This document shows positions 7,775 to 16,408 of a stretch of 64,000 nt of DNA, one piece after another. The position numbers were made by a program, and so were the translations under genes. A model generated the notes under the pieces. The model worked only from the letters and a program-made list of their open reading frames with translations. It was not told where the DNA came from and did no database searches. Location: assembly GCA_027533425.1 (NCBI GenBank), contig JAPZUD010000004.1:62001-126000 (forward strand), read 5' to 3'. The first letter of the stretch is position 1. Every line of letters begins with the position of its first letter. This stretch comes from Beijerinckiaceae bacterium. GTDB lineage: Bacteria > Pseudomonadota > Alphaproteobacteria > Rhizobiales > Beijerinckiaceae.

Positions 7775-9202
7775 TTATCCCGCTGCCGAATAGGTCGACA
7801 GGCCGCGCTTGTTTTCGTCGATGGACAGCCGCTGCGCAAGCGCGGGCATGGCCCGGTCGGCACAATCGGTCCGCGGGCAGGTCCGGCAGGAGACGCCGAT
7901 CGGCGTGACCACCTGCGGATCATCGAGATTGAGGCCATCGGCATAGACGATCTCCCGGGCATGGGAGATCGCCGTGCCGAGCCCGATCGCGAGGGTGCCC
8001 GCGCGCTGGGGCATCCCGCCCCGGATGAAGGCCCGGCCGGCCGGCGTGAGGGTGCGCGCGATGCAGAAGAACTGGCTGCCATCGGGCATTTTCGAGACCT
8101 GCACCCGCAGCATGCCCGGCGTGGCGAAGGCGTCATAGACATTCCAGCGCGGGCAGGCCGCGCCGAACCGCGCGATCTGGATCCCGGACAGCGAGAAGCG
8201 TTTCGAGATGTTGCCGGCAATATCCACGCGGATCAGATGGAAGGGGATCCCCTCGTTGCCCGGGCGCTGCAGGGTGGTCAGCCGGTGGCAGACCTGCTCG
8301 AAGGACAGCCCGAACCGGTGCTGGAGGATGTCGATCGCATAGCGCGTGCTCCGGGCCGCCTCGAGGAAGCGGTCATAGGGCGCCATCACCGCCGCCGCGA
8401 AGTAATTGGCCAGCGCCGAGGCGGCCAGCGCATCCGCTTCCGGGCTGGAGGACTTGCCCCCCGAGACGGCCTGGTCGATCTCCTTCCGGTAGCCGAGAAA
8501 GGCGATCTGGTGCGCCAGCTGGAAGGTCCGGCTCGGCAGGGGCAGCAATTCCGAGAGCATCAGCCGCCGCGTCAGCGGGTTGTAATACCGCAGCAGGCCC
8601 TGCATCGCATCCACAGAGGCGATCTCGACATCGACGGCGAAGCGCATGTTCAGCACCTTCACCAGATCCTGCTGGAGGGTCAGCAGCGCGAGGCCGTTTT
8701 CCTGCCAGAGCTGCTCCGCCGCCTCCTCCAGCTCGGGGAAGTGGTTTCGGCGGCGCTGCAGGAACTCGGTCACTTCCTCCGAGGGCAGGGCATGGATGCC
8801 ACCCTCGCCATCCGCCTCGTCGCCGAAGCGGCTGTCCCCGGCCCCGCCGCGCCGATAGGCCTGGTAGAGACCAAGGAAGGCCCGCCCCATCGCCGGCAAT
8901 TGCGCGACCAGCTCCTTCACGTCACTGGCCTTCACGTCGGCCGCCTCGAAGACCGGGTCCGACAGGGCCTCCATCAGGTCGGTCTGGAGCTGCTCGTCGC
9001 CCTCGCCGCCAAGGCTGGCAAGGTCCACCTGGAATTTCTCGGCGAGGCGCAGCAGCACCGGCACCGTGACCGGGCGCTGGTTGCTCTCGATCAGGTTGAG
9101 ATAGCTTGGCGAGATCGCAAGCTCGGTGGCCATCTGCGCCTGGCTGAGCCGGCGCTCCTGGCGGAGGCGGCGGATCTTGCCGCCGATCCGGAGCGATTTC
9201 AT
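7775..9202 (-). CDS. ScfR/RamB-type short-chain acyl-CoA regulator
   Basis: 475 residues. An XRE-type helix-turn-helix is at about residues 8-62 (LRQERRLSQAQMATELAISPSYLNLIE is the core). A DUF955-like middle and a DUF2083 C-terminal domain follow, the architecture of regulators of acetate and short-chain fatty acid metabolism. The C-terminus carries a conserved cysteine group, CRTCPRTDC, of unknown role. GGAGG precedes the ATG at 9202. The gene diverges from isocitrate lyase across a repeat-rich 217-bp region, so control of aceA and of itself is likely. The family match is firm; the effector is inferred from relatives. Confidence 0.85.
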   Translation of the reverse strand: MKSLRIGGKIRRLRQERRLSQAQMATELAISPSYLNLIESNQRPVTVPVLLRLAEKFQVDLASLGGEGDEQLQTDLMEALSDPVFEAADVKASDVKELVAQLPAMGRAFLGLYQAYRRGGAGDSRFGDEADGEGGIHALPSEEVTEFLQRRRNHFPELEEAAEQLWQENGLALLTLQQDLVKVLNMRFAVDVEIASVDAMQGLLRYYNPLTRRLMLSELLPLPSRTFQLAHQIAFLGYRKEIDQAVSGGKSSSPEADALAASALANYFAAAVMAPYDRFLEAARSTRYAIDILQHRFGLSFEQVCHRLTTLQRPGNEGIPFHLIRVDIAGNISKRFSLSGIQIARFGAACPRWNVYDAFATPGMLRVQVSKMPDGSQFFCIARTLTPAGRAFIRGGMPQRAGTLAIGLGTAISHAREIVYADGLNLDDPQVVTPIGVSCRTCPRTDCADRAMPALAQRLSIDENKRGLSTYSAAG

Positions 9203-9211
9203 GACGCCTCC

Positions 9212-9250
9212 TGTAAAATTATTTACACTTCACAATATTACAATTGTGAA
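9212..9250. promoter_or_regulatory. Double dyad between scfR and aceA
   Basis: Two adjacent inverted repeats: GTAAA-N4-TTTAC (9213-9226) and TTCACAA-N8-TTGTGAA (9229-9250). Half-sites of TTGTAA type recur, and TTGTAAAT appears again at 9340-9347, 73 bp before the aceA start. The dyads lie 11-48 bp upstream of scfR. They are likely operators for the adjacent regulator; binding is inferred. Confidence 0.55.
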
Positions 9251-9419
9251 TATGTCAAGCATTTTCCGAGTTTCTCGACTAATTCCAACAGCTTATTGCA
9301 TCTGCGAACGGCGCGTGAGAGGAGAATGCATGTGAAGGCTTGTAAATGATGTTTGCTTGCTCCGGCATCAGGGATGAGCCGCGCATCCTCGACGATCTTC
9401 TGACTTGAAAGGAAAGACC

Positions 9420-10712
9420 ATGTCCGCCCCCACCGCATCTTACAACCCGCAGAACAAGCGCGACTATACCCCCGCGGATGTCGCGAAGCTCGCCGGTTCG
9501 TTCAAGATGGAATACACGCTCGCCCGCATGGGCGCCGAGCGTCTCCGCATGCTCCTCGCCAACCGTCCGTTCGTCCGCACCCTCGGCGCTCTCACCGGCA
9601 ACCAGGCGATGCAGCAGGTGAAGGCCGGCCTCGAGGCCATCTATCTCTCGGGCTGGCAGGTTGCGGCTGATGCCAACAATGCCGGCCAGATGTATCCGGA
9701 CCAGTCGCTCTACCCGGCCTCCTCCGTGCCAGACGTCGTGCGCCGCATCAACAACACGCTGCGCCGCGCCGATCAGATCGCTCATATGGAAGGCGACACT
9801 TCCATCCATTACATGGCGCCGATCATCGCCGATGCCGAAGCCGGCTTCGGGGGCCCGCTCAATGCCTTCGAATTGATGAAGGGCATGATCGAATCGGGCG
9901 CTGCCGGTGTGCATTTCGAGGACCAGCTGGCCTCGGAAAAGAAGTGCGGCCATCTCGGCGGCAAGGTTCTCGTCCCGACCAAGACCTTCATCCGCACCCT
10001 CAATGCGGCCCGTCTCGCGGCTGATGTTTGCGGCGTGCCGACCGTGCTGCTCGCCCGCACCGATGCCCATGCTGCCAACCTGATCACCTCGGATGTGGAT
10101 GATTACGATCATCCGTGGATTGACCGTGACAGCCGCACCGAGGAAGGCTTCTTCCGCCTGAAGCAGGGCAACCAGCACTCGGTCGAGCATGCTATCGCCC
10201 GCGGCCTGGCCTATGGCGATTACGCTGACCTCGTCTGGTGGGAAACCTCGGAGCCGGATCTGGGCGAAGCCCGCGAATTCGCCACCGAGTTCAAGAAGAA
10301 GTATCCGAACAAGCTGCTCGCCTACAATTGCTCGCCTTCCTTCAACTGGAAGAAGAAGATGAGCGACGCCGAGGCTGCGAAGTATCAGGAAGAGATCGGC
10401 GCGATGGGCTACAAGTACCAGTTCGTGACGCTGGCCGGCTTCCACTCGCTCAACCTGTCGATGTTCGAGCTGGCCAAGGGCTACTCGCAGCGCGGCATGG
10501 GGGCCTATTCGGAAATGCAGCAGCGCGAATTCGCCGCGCAGGACATCGGCTTCACCGCCGTCCGCCACCAGCGCGAAGTGGGCACCGGCTATTTCGATGC
10601 CGTCGCCATGGCGATCTCGCAGGGCAAGTCCTCGACGACCGCGATGGCCGGCTCGACCGAAACCGAGCAGTTCCACGGCGATGCGCCGGCCAAGGCGATC
10701 GCGGCCGAGTGA
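9420..10712 (+). CDS. aceA: Isocitrate lyase
   Basis: A 430-residue enzyme that cleaves isocitrate to succinate and glyoxylate, the first step of the glyoxylate shunt used for growth on acetate or fatty acids. The catalytic signature KKCGH is at residues 174-178. The ATG at 9420 has an AAAGGA ribosome site 6 nt upstream and gives [13 protein letters not shown]; an upstream in-frame ATG at 9405 has none. It is divergent from the ScfR-type regulator and followed by a strong hairpin, so it is probably monocistronic. Malate synthase is not in the window. Confidence 0.97.
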   Translation: MSAPTASYNPQNKRDYTPADVAKLAGSFKMEYTLARMGAERLRMLLANRPFVRTLGALTGNQAMQQVKAGLEAIYLSGWQVAADANNAGQMYPDQSLYPASSVPDVVRRINNTLRRADQIAHMEGDTSIHYMAPIIADAEAGFGGPLNAFELMKGMIESGAAGVHFEDQLASEKKCGHLGGKVLVPTKTFIRTLNAARLAADVCGVPTVLLARTDAHAANLITSDVDDYDHPWIDRDSRTEEGFFRLKQGNQHSVEHAIARGLAYGDYADLVWWETSEPDLGEAREFATEFKKKYPNKLLAYNCSPSFNWKKKMSDAEAAKYQEEIGAMGYKYQFVTLAGFHSLNLSMFELAKGYSQRGMGAYSEMQQREFAAQDIGFTAVRHQREVGTGYFDAVAMAISQGKSSTTAMAGSTETEQFHGDAPAKAIAAE

Positions 10713-10751
10713 ACCTTTGGGGCCGGTGCTCATCCCCCCGGCCTTTGACTG

Positions 10752-10781
10752 GCCGGATCGCGGTCTCTCCCGCGATCCGGC
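10752..10781 (+). terminator. Hairpin terminator after aceA
   Basis: A 12-bp perfect stem (10752-10763 with 10770-10781) with loop TCTCTC, followed by ATTTCTCTCC. The T-tract is weak but the stem is very strong. Confidence 0.7.
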
Positions 10782-10839
10782 ATTTCTCTCCAACCATAGA
10801 AAAAACGCGTTCCGCTCGGGGACAGAAAGGAGAACCACG

Positions 10840-11058
10840 ATGCCAAGACAATTCTGGGTGATTGGCGGCGAATATCAGTGCGTGGAATTCCACGAGGTCA
10901 TTCCGGGGACAGCACGCGTATTCGGGCCGTTCTCCTCCTACGAGGAGGCCAACCGGGTCTGGCGCGAGCGTTCGCTCGCCAGCCGGTCCTCGGCCACCAC
11001 GCGGTATTCCATCGTGGCGAACGCGCCCAATCCGAACCGCCAGAGCGAAGCTGCATAA
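10840..11058 (+). CDS. DUF4170-family small protein
   Basis: A 72-residue protein beginning MPRQFWVIGGEYQCVEFHEV, which I recognise as the short DUF4170 family widespread in alphaproteobacteria. Function is unknown. The FGPFSSYEEANRVWRE segment resembles short domains in which a question of query/context is paired with an alpha helix, but no catalytic motif is visible. The start has an AAAGGA ribosome site 7 nt upstream. A textbook intrinsic terminator follows, so it is its own transcription unit or the last gene of one. Confidence 0.8.
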   Translation: MPRQFWVIGGEYQCVEFHEVIPGTARVFGPFSSYEEANRVWRERSLASRSSATTRYSIVANAPNPNRQSEAA

Positions 11059-11105
11059 GACAGCGGCGGCATAACAAAACTGGAGGAATCGCCGGAGCAG
11101 GCGAG

Positions 11106-11130
11106 GCCGGGTCTTCGGACCCGGCTTTTT
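11106..11130 (+). terminator. Intrinsic terminator with UUCG loop
   Basis: An 8-bp GC-rich stem (11106-11113 with 11118-11125) is closed by a TTCG tetraloop and followed by TTTTTCTGTTT. Canonical rho-independent terminator of the DUF4170 gene. Confidence 0.92.
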
Positions 11131-11234
11131 CTGTTTCAGGCATCCTGAAACGGGCGTTCCGCCGATTGTTGCTTGCTTCGGGCCCGGCTGCATGCCATTA
11201 GCCCGCCCCCGCAAGCAAAAAGGGCCATCCGGCC

Positions 11235-12176
11235 ATGCGCAATCCGCAATCAGGCTCCGAATTCTCGTTGTCCCACCTGCTGGACGACATCCGGGATCAT
11301 GTTCGGCCGGCCTTCGGGCGCGGTCGCGTGGCGGATTACATCCCCGAACTCGCGCGGGTCGATCCCCGCAAATTCGGGATGGCGGTGGTGACCCTCGATG
11401 GCGAGGAGGTCGGGACGGGCGACTGCGACGAACCGTTCTCGCTCCAGAGCATCACCAAGCTTTTCGCGCTGATCCTGGCATTGAACCGGGGCGGCGACGA
11501 GATCTGGACGCGCGTCGGCAAGGAACCCTCGGGCACGGCCTTCAACCATCTCGCCATTCTCGAGGCCGAACAGGGAGCCCCGCGCAATCCCTTCGTCAAT
11601 GCCGGGGCGCTGGCGGTGACGGATTACCTGATGGGGCGCAGCGTGGATGTCGCCGGGCTCATGGCCGGGCTGATCCGCGTCAGCGGCGGGCTCAACGGCG
11701 GTCAGGTGAATGAGGCGGTCGCATTGTCGGAACAGGCGACGGCCCATCAGAACCGCGCCATCGCCCATATCCTCAAGGTCCATGGCACGATCGATCATGC
11801 GCCGGATGCCGTGGTCGACGCTTATTGCCGCCAATGCGCGCTTGAATTCTCGGTGCGGGACCTCGCCCGCGCAGCCATACCCCTGGCCGCTTCCGGCTTC
11901 TCGCCCTTTTCGCGCGAGACGATCATGCCGGCGCGCCTCGCCCGTCGCGTCAATGCCGTGATGATGACCTGCGGCATGTATGAATCGACGGGCAGCTTTG
12001 CCTATCGTGTCGGCCTGCCTGCGAAGAGCGGTGTCGGCGGCGGCATTGTCGCCGTCGCGCCAGGGAGGGGTGTCGTCGCGGTCTGGTCGCCCGAGCTTGA
12101 CCGCGTCGGCAATTCCCTCGTCGGCACGATCGCGCTGGAGCTCTTCGTCCAGAATGCCGGCTGGTCGGTGCTCTGA
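11235..12176 (+). CDS. glsA: Glutaminase
   Basis: A 313-residue serine-dependent glutaminase that hydrolyses L-glutamine to glutamate and ammonia. It has the beta-lactamase-like fold with the nucleophile and general-base Lys in FSLQSITKLF (Ser and Lys separated by two residues, near residue 74). Other family blocks are GTAFN, NPFVNAGA near residue 120, and KSGVGGGIVAV near the C-terminus. Length is typical. The stop lies 3 bp from the convergent usg stop. It is a cytoplasmic nitrogen-metabolism enzyme; no co-transcribed partner is evident. Confidence 0.95.
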   Translation: MRNPQSGSEFSLSHLLDDIRDHVRPAFGRGRVADYIPELARVDPRKFGMAVVTLDGEEVGTGDCDEPFSLQSITKLFALILALNRGGDEIWTRVGKEPSGTAFNHLAILEAEQGAPRNPFVNAGALAVTDYLMGRSVDVAGLMAGLIRVSGGLNGGQVNEAVALSEQATAHQNRAIAHILKVHGTIDHAPDAVVDAYCRQCALEFSVRDLARAAIPLAASGFSPFSRETIMPARLARRVNAVMMTCGMYESTGSFAYRVGLPAKSGVGGGIVAVAPGRGVVAVWSPELDRVGNSLVGTIALELFVQNAGWSVL

Positions 12177-12179
12177 GAG

Positions 12180-12449
12180 TCAGTTCAGGCGGAACTCGAC
12201 GCCGACTTTCCGGATCTCCGCCGGCGTGATCAGCCGGTTATGAGCCACCTTGATCGAGTGCAGCGCGCCCTCGATCTCGCGGCGCCAGAAATCGATGAAC
12301 CGATGCAGGACCGGGAAATTCGGATAGACATCATAATCCTGCCAGATGAATTCCTGCAGCAGGGCCGGGTGATCCGGCAGGCGATAGAGGATACTCGCCG
12401 TCGTCAGCCCATATCCTTCAAGCTGGCGGCGGAACTGCAGATCGACCAT
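12180..12449 (-). CDS. usg: Usg family protein
   Basis: An 89-residue protein recognised as the alphaproteobacterial Usg family. It contains YGLTTASILYRLPDHP and LLQEFIWQDYDVYPNFPVL, the two highly conserved blocks. The biochemical role is not known. It is transcribed divergently from the CDF transporter and convergent with glsA, with a 3-bp gap. Confidence 0.88.
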   Translation of the reverse strand: MVDLQFRRQLEGYGLTTASILYRLPDHPALLQEFIWQDYDVYPNFPVLHRFIDFWRREIEGALHSIKVAHNRLITPAEIRKVGVEFRLN

Positions 12450-12508
12450 GGCGTCCTCCTTTCTGGAACGAGCGTCATTATTTCACTGCGGAACTCCTTG
12501 CGCAGAAG

Positions 12509-12536
12509 TTGACAAACGGTCGCAGGGATGTAAAAA
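12509..12536 (+). promoter_or_regulatory. Candidate promoter of the CDF gene
   Basis: TTGACA (12509-12514), 16-nt spacer, TAAAAA (12531-12536). It would give a leader of about 165 nt before the ATG at 12709. Confidence 0.45.
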
Positions 12537-12553
12537 ACCATAGAAATTCCAAT

Positions 12554-12586
12554 TTGTTAGCAGCATGTTTTGCTGGCTGCCAACAA
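12554..12586. other. Imperfect stem-loop in the CDF leader
   Basis: TTGTT-a-GCAGC pairs with GCTGC-c-AACAA around an 11-nt loop, giving a 10-bp stem with one mismatch. No T-tract follows, so it is not a terminator. It may be an RNA element of the CDF leader or a DNA operator in the usg/CDF divergent region. I could not match it to a known metal riboswitch. Confidence 0.4.
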
Positions 12587-12708
12587 TCGGCGTGAGGGCG
12601 CTCCCGGCAGGGCGCCGCCTCGGGAAATCCCGGTCGCGGGGCTTGACCGGAGCCCGGGCCTCGGCCACGGAAGCACAGTTTCCCGCAACGCAGCACCGGA
12701 GGCGCGAC

Positions 12709-13599
12709 ATGCAGGATCGTGCATCCTTCCTTGCGCTCGGCACCATCGCGATCGGCCTTGCCGTACTGGGCCTGAAATTCGGGGCCTATTGGTTGACGGG
12801 TTCGGTCGCGCTCTATTCCGATGCCCTCGAAAGCTGCGTCAACGTGGTCGCGGCTCTGGTCACCTTCGGCGCCTTGCGCGTCAGCGCCAAGCCGGCCGAT
12901 GCCAAGCACCCGTATGGCCATCAGAAAATCGAGTATATCGCGGCCGTCTTCGAGGGCGCGCTGATCCTGCTTGCCGCCGTTGTTGTCTTCCATGCCGCGT
13001 GGGAATCCTGGCGGAACCCGAAGCCGGTGACGATCGATGCCTTCGGCATTGGCCTGAACGTGGCCGCCGGGCTCATCAATGGCGGCTGGGCCGCCCTGCT
13101 GCTGGCCCGCGCGCGGGCCCTGCGTTCACCGGCCTTGCGGGCCGATGGCCAGCATCTGATGACCGATGTCATCTCCTCGATCGGCGTGCTGGCCGCCCTC
13201 GTGATCGCAGTTGCGACCGGCCTTTCCTGGCTGGACCCGCTGCTCGCCTGCCTGGTGGCCGTCAACATCCTCGTTTCCGGGTGGAAGCTGATGCAGCAAT
13301 CCTTTTCCGGCCTGCTTGACGAGGCGGCGGCTCCGGAGGAACTCGAGCGCATCCGCGGCCTCATTGCGCTCCATGCCGAAGGCGCGCTCGAGGCGCATGA
13401 TCTCCGCACACGTCATTCCGGTCGGCTGACCTTCATCGAGTTTCATCTCGTCGTCCCGGGGGACATGCGCGTCGACCGCGCCCACGACATCTGTGACCGG
13501 ATCGAGGCCGCGTTGAAGGAGGCGGTCGGGGCGGCGATGATCACCATCCATGTCGAACCGGAGAACAAGGCCAAGCATCAGGGTATCGTTGTCTTGTAA
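12709..13599 (+). CDS. Cation diffusion facilitator metal exporter
   Basis: About 296 residues. A CDF/FieF-type proton-coupled exporter of divalent metals such as Zn, Fe, Co or Mn. Several transmembrane helices precede a cytoplasmic C-terminal domain. The metal-site region is visible as LYSDALESC near residue 40 and HPYGHQKIEYIAAVFEG near residue 70, with a second site in ADGQHLMTDVISS near residue 145. GGAGG precedes the ATG at 12709; the longer open frame upstream lacks a ribosome site. The long leader may hold a regulatory structure. Metal specificity cannot be assigned. Confidence 0.9.
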   Translation: MQDRASFLALGTIAIGLAVLGLKFGAYWLTGSVALYSDALESCVNVVAALVTFGALRVSAKPADAKHPYGHQKIEYIAAVFEGALILLAAVVVFHAAWESWRNPKPVTIDAFGIGLNVAAGLINGGWAALLLARARALRSPALRADGQHLMTDVISSIGVLAALVIAVATGLSWLDPLLACLVAVNILVSGWKLMQQSFSGLLDEAAAPEELERIRGLIALHAEGALEAHDLRTRHSGRLTFIEFHLVVPGDMRVDRAHDICDRIEAALKEAVGAAMITIHVEPENKAKHQGIVVL

Positions 13600-13664
13600 T
13601 CCGGCCGGAATCGGCAGAGCCTTCGCGCGCTCGACTGACGATTCGGAAACGCCAGGAAGTCACG

Positions 13665-14249
13665 ATGCCGTCGTTTCTTGCAGACAATGCGCACTATCTG
13701 CTGCTGGCCGTTATCGGATTCTGGTTTGCAGCCCGGTTTCTCGTGATGCCCGGCCGCAGCCGTTCGGGGCTGGCTGGTATGTTCCGGCGCGAGGCGCCGG
13801 TCCGTGAGGGCGGCCTCGATCAGGCGGCCATCCGCACGCTCGTCGAGGACAGCCGCGCCTTTGCCCGCGAGCGGCCGGATCTCCGCGGCCTCCTGCTTGC
13901 CGGGCGTTTCGCCGCCGGCACGGCGGGGCCGGATTCAACCGTTTTCCTGATTTTTCTCGCCGAAACACCTCCGGCCTATGCCGGGCGCGACACTCTCTCC
14001 GCCTGGCTCTATCCGGCGCGCGGCCATACCATCGTCTCCGCAAAGGTCTCGGTCGAGGACGGTGCGGTGCTCCATCGCCTGACCCTGCGCGGCGCGCCGC
14101 CGGTCACGCTGGCTTTCATCGGGCGCGAGGGCCAGTCCCTGCCGGCGCCTCTGGCCGAAGCCGTCGGGGCGGGGTGCCAGATCCTCGATGATCCCTCGGG
14201 GCAGGCCCTGGCACGTCGCCAGGCCTGGCGGGAGCACAGCCGCGCCTGA
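13665..14249 (+). CDS. Hypothetical single-span membrane protein
   Basis: 194 residues, family not recognised. A hydrophobic N-terminal helix (about residues 8-27, YLLLAVIGFWFAARFLVM) is followed by a soluble domain of mixed alpha/beta composition with no recognisable catalytic motif. AGGAAG lies upstream of the ATG. It follows the CDF gene by 65 bp on the same strand and ends 4 bp before the convergent nitroreductase stop. It is probably a real gene, given codon use and context, but no function is proposed. Confidence 0.7.
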   Translation: MPSFLADNAHYLLLAVIGFWFAARFLVMPGRSRSGLAGMFRREAPVREGGLDQAAIRTLVEDSRAFARERPDLRGLLLAGRFAAGTAGPDSTVFLIFLAETPPAYAGRDTLSAWLYPARGHTIVSAKVSVEDGAVLHRLTLRGAPPVTLAFIGREGQSLPAPLAEAVGAGCQILDDPSGQALARRQAWREHSRA

Positions 14250-14253
14250 CCGG

Positions 14254-14838
14254 TCAACCGTTCCAGGTCGTGAAGACGCTTTCCAGCGCCGGCTTCGGCT
14301 TGGCCGGCGGCCAGTCCTGCGTCGAGCCGATGGCGATGATCGAGACGAAATGCTCGTTCGGCCCGAGGGCAAAACCCGCGCGGAAAGCCTTGGTCTCGAG
14401 GAACCGGCCCGAGCGGATCGCGGCCGCAAAGCCGAGCGCCTGGACCGCGAGAACCAGGTTTTCCAGCGCGCAACCCACGGCGAGCCATTGGTCGGAGGCC
14501 GGAATCTTCGGATGATCAGCATCGATCCGCGCGATAATTCCCACGAGGCATGGGCCCTGATGGGCCTTTTCGCGGGACCGCTGGATCTCCTCTTCCGGAG
14601 CATCCGGCATCATCTCGCGAGTCGCCGCGCCAAGAAGGTCGGCCAGCCGGTTCCGCGCAGTATCGGCCAGAGCGAGGAACCGGAACGGCACGATCCGGCC
14701 ATGATCCGGCGCGCGCGATGCCGCCTCGACGATCAGTCGAAGCTGCGCATCGTCGGGGCCGGGTCCGGCCAGCATTCGGGCATTGGCCGAGCGGCGGGCA
14801 AAAAGGGCGTCGATCACGGGATGCGTGGAGGCGGGCAT
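14254..14838 (-). CDS. Nitroreductase family protein (YdjA-like)
   Basis: A 194-residue FMN-dependent nitroreductase-fold protein resembling YdjA. FMN-contacting elements include the N-terminal FARRSANARML, ASRAPDHGRIVPFRF near residue 40, and the C-terminal AIGSTQDWPP. These enzymes reduce nitro groups or quinones with NAD(P)H, but the physiological substrate is usually unknown. A GAAGGA ribosome site precedes the ATG. It is convergent with the hypothetical gene at 13665. Confidence 0.88.
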   Translation of the reverse strand: MPASTHPVIDALFARRSANARMLAGPGPDDAQLRLIVEAASRAPDHGRIVPFRFLALADTARNRLADLLGAATREMMPDAPEEEIQRSREKAHQGPCLVGIIARIDADHPKIPASDQWLAVGCALENLVLAVQALGFAAAIRSGRFLETKAFRAGFALGPNEHFVSIIAIGSTQDWPPAKPKPALESVFTTWNG

Positions 14839-15024
14839 GGAATGTCCTTCGGTCGTGGCTGAGCGGAGTTAAGCCGCCCGCGCTCCGCCGGCAAGGGGGA
14901 TAGCGGGCCGGATTCGCCGAACGGGCGCGGCGGTTCCGTGCTGATTTTGTCACGAGTGTGGCTTGCGCCATACAGCCATCCCCCGGCCGGCTCTTCTACG
15001 GTTGCGCTCGGGAGAGGAATGGCC

Positions 15025-16317
15025 ATGGCCTTCGAATCGCACAACGGAACGGGGCCCGATGACCCCGCCAAGGCCGCCGCCGGCATGCTGCTGCGGTTCG
15101 GCTTCGCGATTCTCGCCATCGTCACGCCCAGTGCCACCTTGCTGTCGCGCTGGGTCATCGTGGTTCTCGTGCCCATCGCTGCCGTCCTGATCATTCTTGC
15201 CGTCCTCCTGCGGCGGGACCCTGCCCGTCTGGTCGATGCCTGCCGGGATGCCCTGCTGTCCTGGCCGGGTGTGACGGCCATGTTGCTGGTCAGCTGGGCT
15301 CTGTTTTCCCTGCTCTGGACGCCGGCACCGGGCGAGGCTGCGGCGCGGTTCTTCAAGACAATCGGCGTCGTGCTGCTGGGCTTCATGGCGGTGCAGGCCC
15401 TGCCGAGAAAGATGCGCGCCACCAACCTGCATCTGGTAACGATCGGCGTCGCGATCGGCGCAGTTCTGCTGCTCGCAGGCCGGGGCCTCGAATGGGCCGG
15501 TCTCGCCTCGATCCAGTTTCCGGCGGCAACGCCCGGCCGCGCCACCGTCCTGATCGCCTGTCTCGGCTGGGCAGCGGCGGCGTGGCTGATGATCAAGAAC
15601 CGGCGGTTGCTGGCGGCGATCCTGCTCGTGCTGGTTTTTGCCGCGGCGGTTTCCGGGCCGACCGGCGAGGCGATCCTGCCGACCGGCATCGGCTTTCTGG
15701 TCTTCGCGTTGGCATGGGCGGTTCCGGAACGCGCGGGCCGCATCATGGCGGCCTTTTTCGCCCTCCTGGTCGGGTTCGCACCGCTCCTGCCGCTTCTCGC
15801 CAAGCTGGCCACACTGATTCCGGGCATCATGCCCGGCCAGGCCCTTGTGACGGGCGCGCTCTGGTGGGACGTGATCCAGCAGGATCCCGTTGCCGTGCTG
15901 ACCGGACGCGGCATCGAGGCGATCGGCAGGGCCCGGCTGGATGGCCATGTCCCGGCCGCGGTTCCGAGCACGCTGATTTCCGACCTCTGGTTCGATCTGG
16001 GCCTGCTGGGCGCGTTGGCGACTGCTTTCCTTGTGTTCCTTGCCTTCCGTGCGGCCGGGCGGTTCGGGCTGGAAGTGGCCCCGTTCGCGCTGGCCGGCCT
16101 CGCCTCGGCCTTCACCTTCACTTTCCTTGAACGGGGCGCGACGCAGACCTGGTGGCTCAACGGCATGACCGTTTTCGCCATCGTGCTGATGTCGGTCGAA
16201 CGCGGCCGCTATCGCACCGTCCGCCCCCGTGCCGCAATCGAGAATGCCCGCGATCGGAGAAACAGCGTCATGCGTGACAGGCATGATCCTATGCATCCGG
16301 CTGAACCGATTTCGTGA
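15025..16317 (+). CDS. O-antigen ligase-like polytopic membrane protein
   Basis: About 430 residues with around ten hydrophobic segments, resembling the O-antigen ligase/polymerase (WaaL/Wzy-like) fold in layout. There is a long hydrophilic loop (about residues 270-320) containing GRGIEAIGRARLDGH before the last helices. The start was chosen at 15025, 8 nt after GGGAGAGG; an ATG at 15019 is too close to that site. No glycan-assembly genes are adjacent, so a role in surface polysaccharide is only a structural guess. It could be an uncharacterised membrane protein family. A hairpin at 16366-16389 follows. Confidence 0.6.
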   Translation: MAFESHNGTGPDDPAKAAAGMLLRFGFAILAIVTPSATLLSRWVIVVLVPIAAVLIILAVLLRRDPARLVDACRDALLSWPGVTAMLLVSWALFSLLWTPAPGEAAARFFKTIGVVLLGFMAVQALPRKMRATNLHLVTIGVAIGAVLLLAGRGLEWAGLASIQFPAATPGRATVLIACLGWAAAAWLMIKNRRLLAAILLVLVFAAAVSGPTGEAILPTGIGFLVFALAWAVPERAGRIMAAFFALLVGFAPLLPLLAKLATLIPGIMPGQALVTGALWWDVIQQDPVAVLTGRGIEAIGRARLDGHVPAAVPSTLISDLWFDLGLLGALATAFLVFLAFRAAGRFGLEVAPFALAGLASAFTFTFLERGATQTWWLNGMTVFAIVLMSVERGRYRTVRPRAAIENARDRRNSVMRDRHDPMHPAEPIS

Positions 16318-16365
16318 AGACCGGCATGGCCAAGGGCGCCCGATCGGCTAGAATGGCCGGCGATA

Positions 16366-16389
16366 CGGTGATGCGATCACCGCCTTTTT
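16366..16389 (+). terminator. Hairpin with T-tract before the M20 hydrolase
   Basis: CGGTGA-TGCGA-TCACCG (16366-16382) is followed by CC and TTTTT. It ends only 19 bp before the next ATG. It may terminate the membrane-protein transcript, or act as an attenuator if the TAGAAT at 16349-16354 is a -10 element. Confidence 0.55.
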
Positions 16390-16408
16390 CCGAGATTGGA
16401 CCCTGACA

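Noticed and set aside
6773-9349. 858-residue open frame antisense to tal and scfR
   Set aside because: Shadow of two firmly identified genes; no ribosome site and no recognisable domain.
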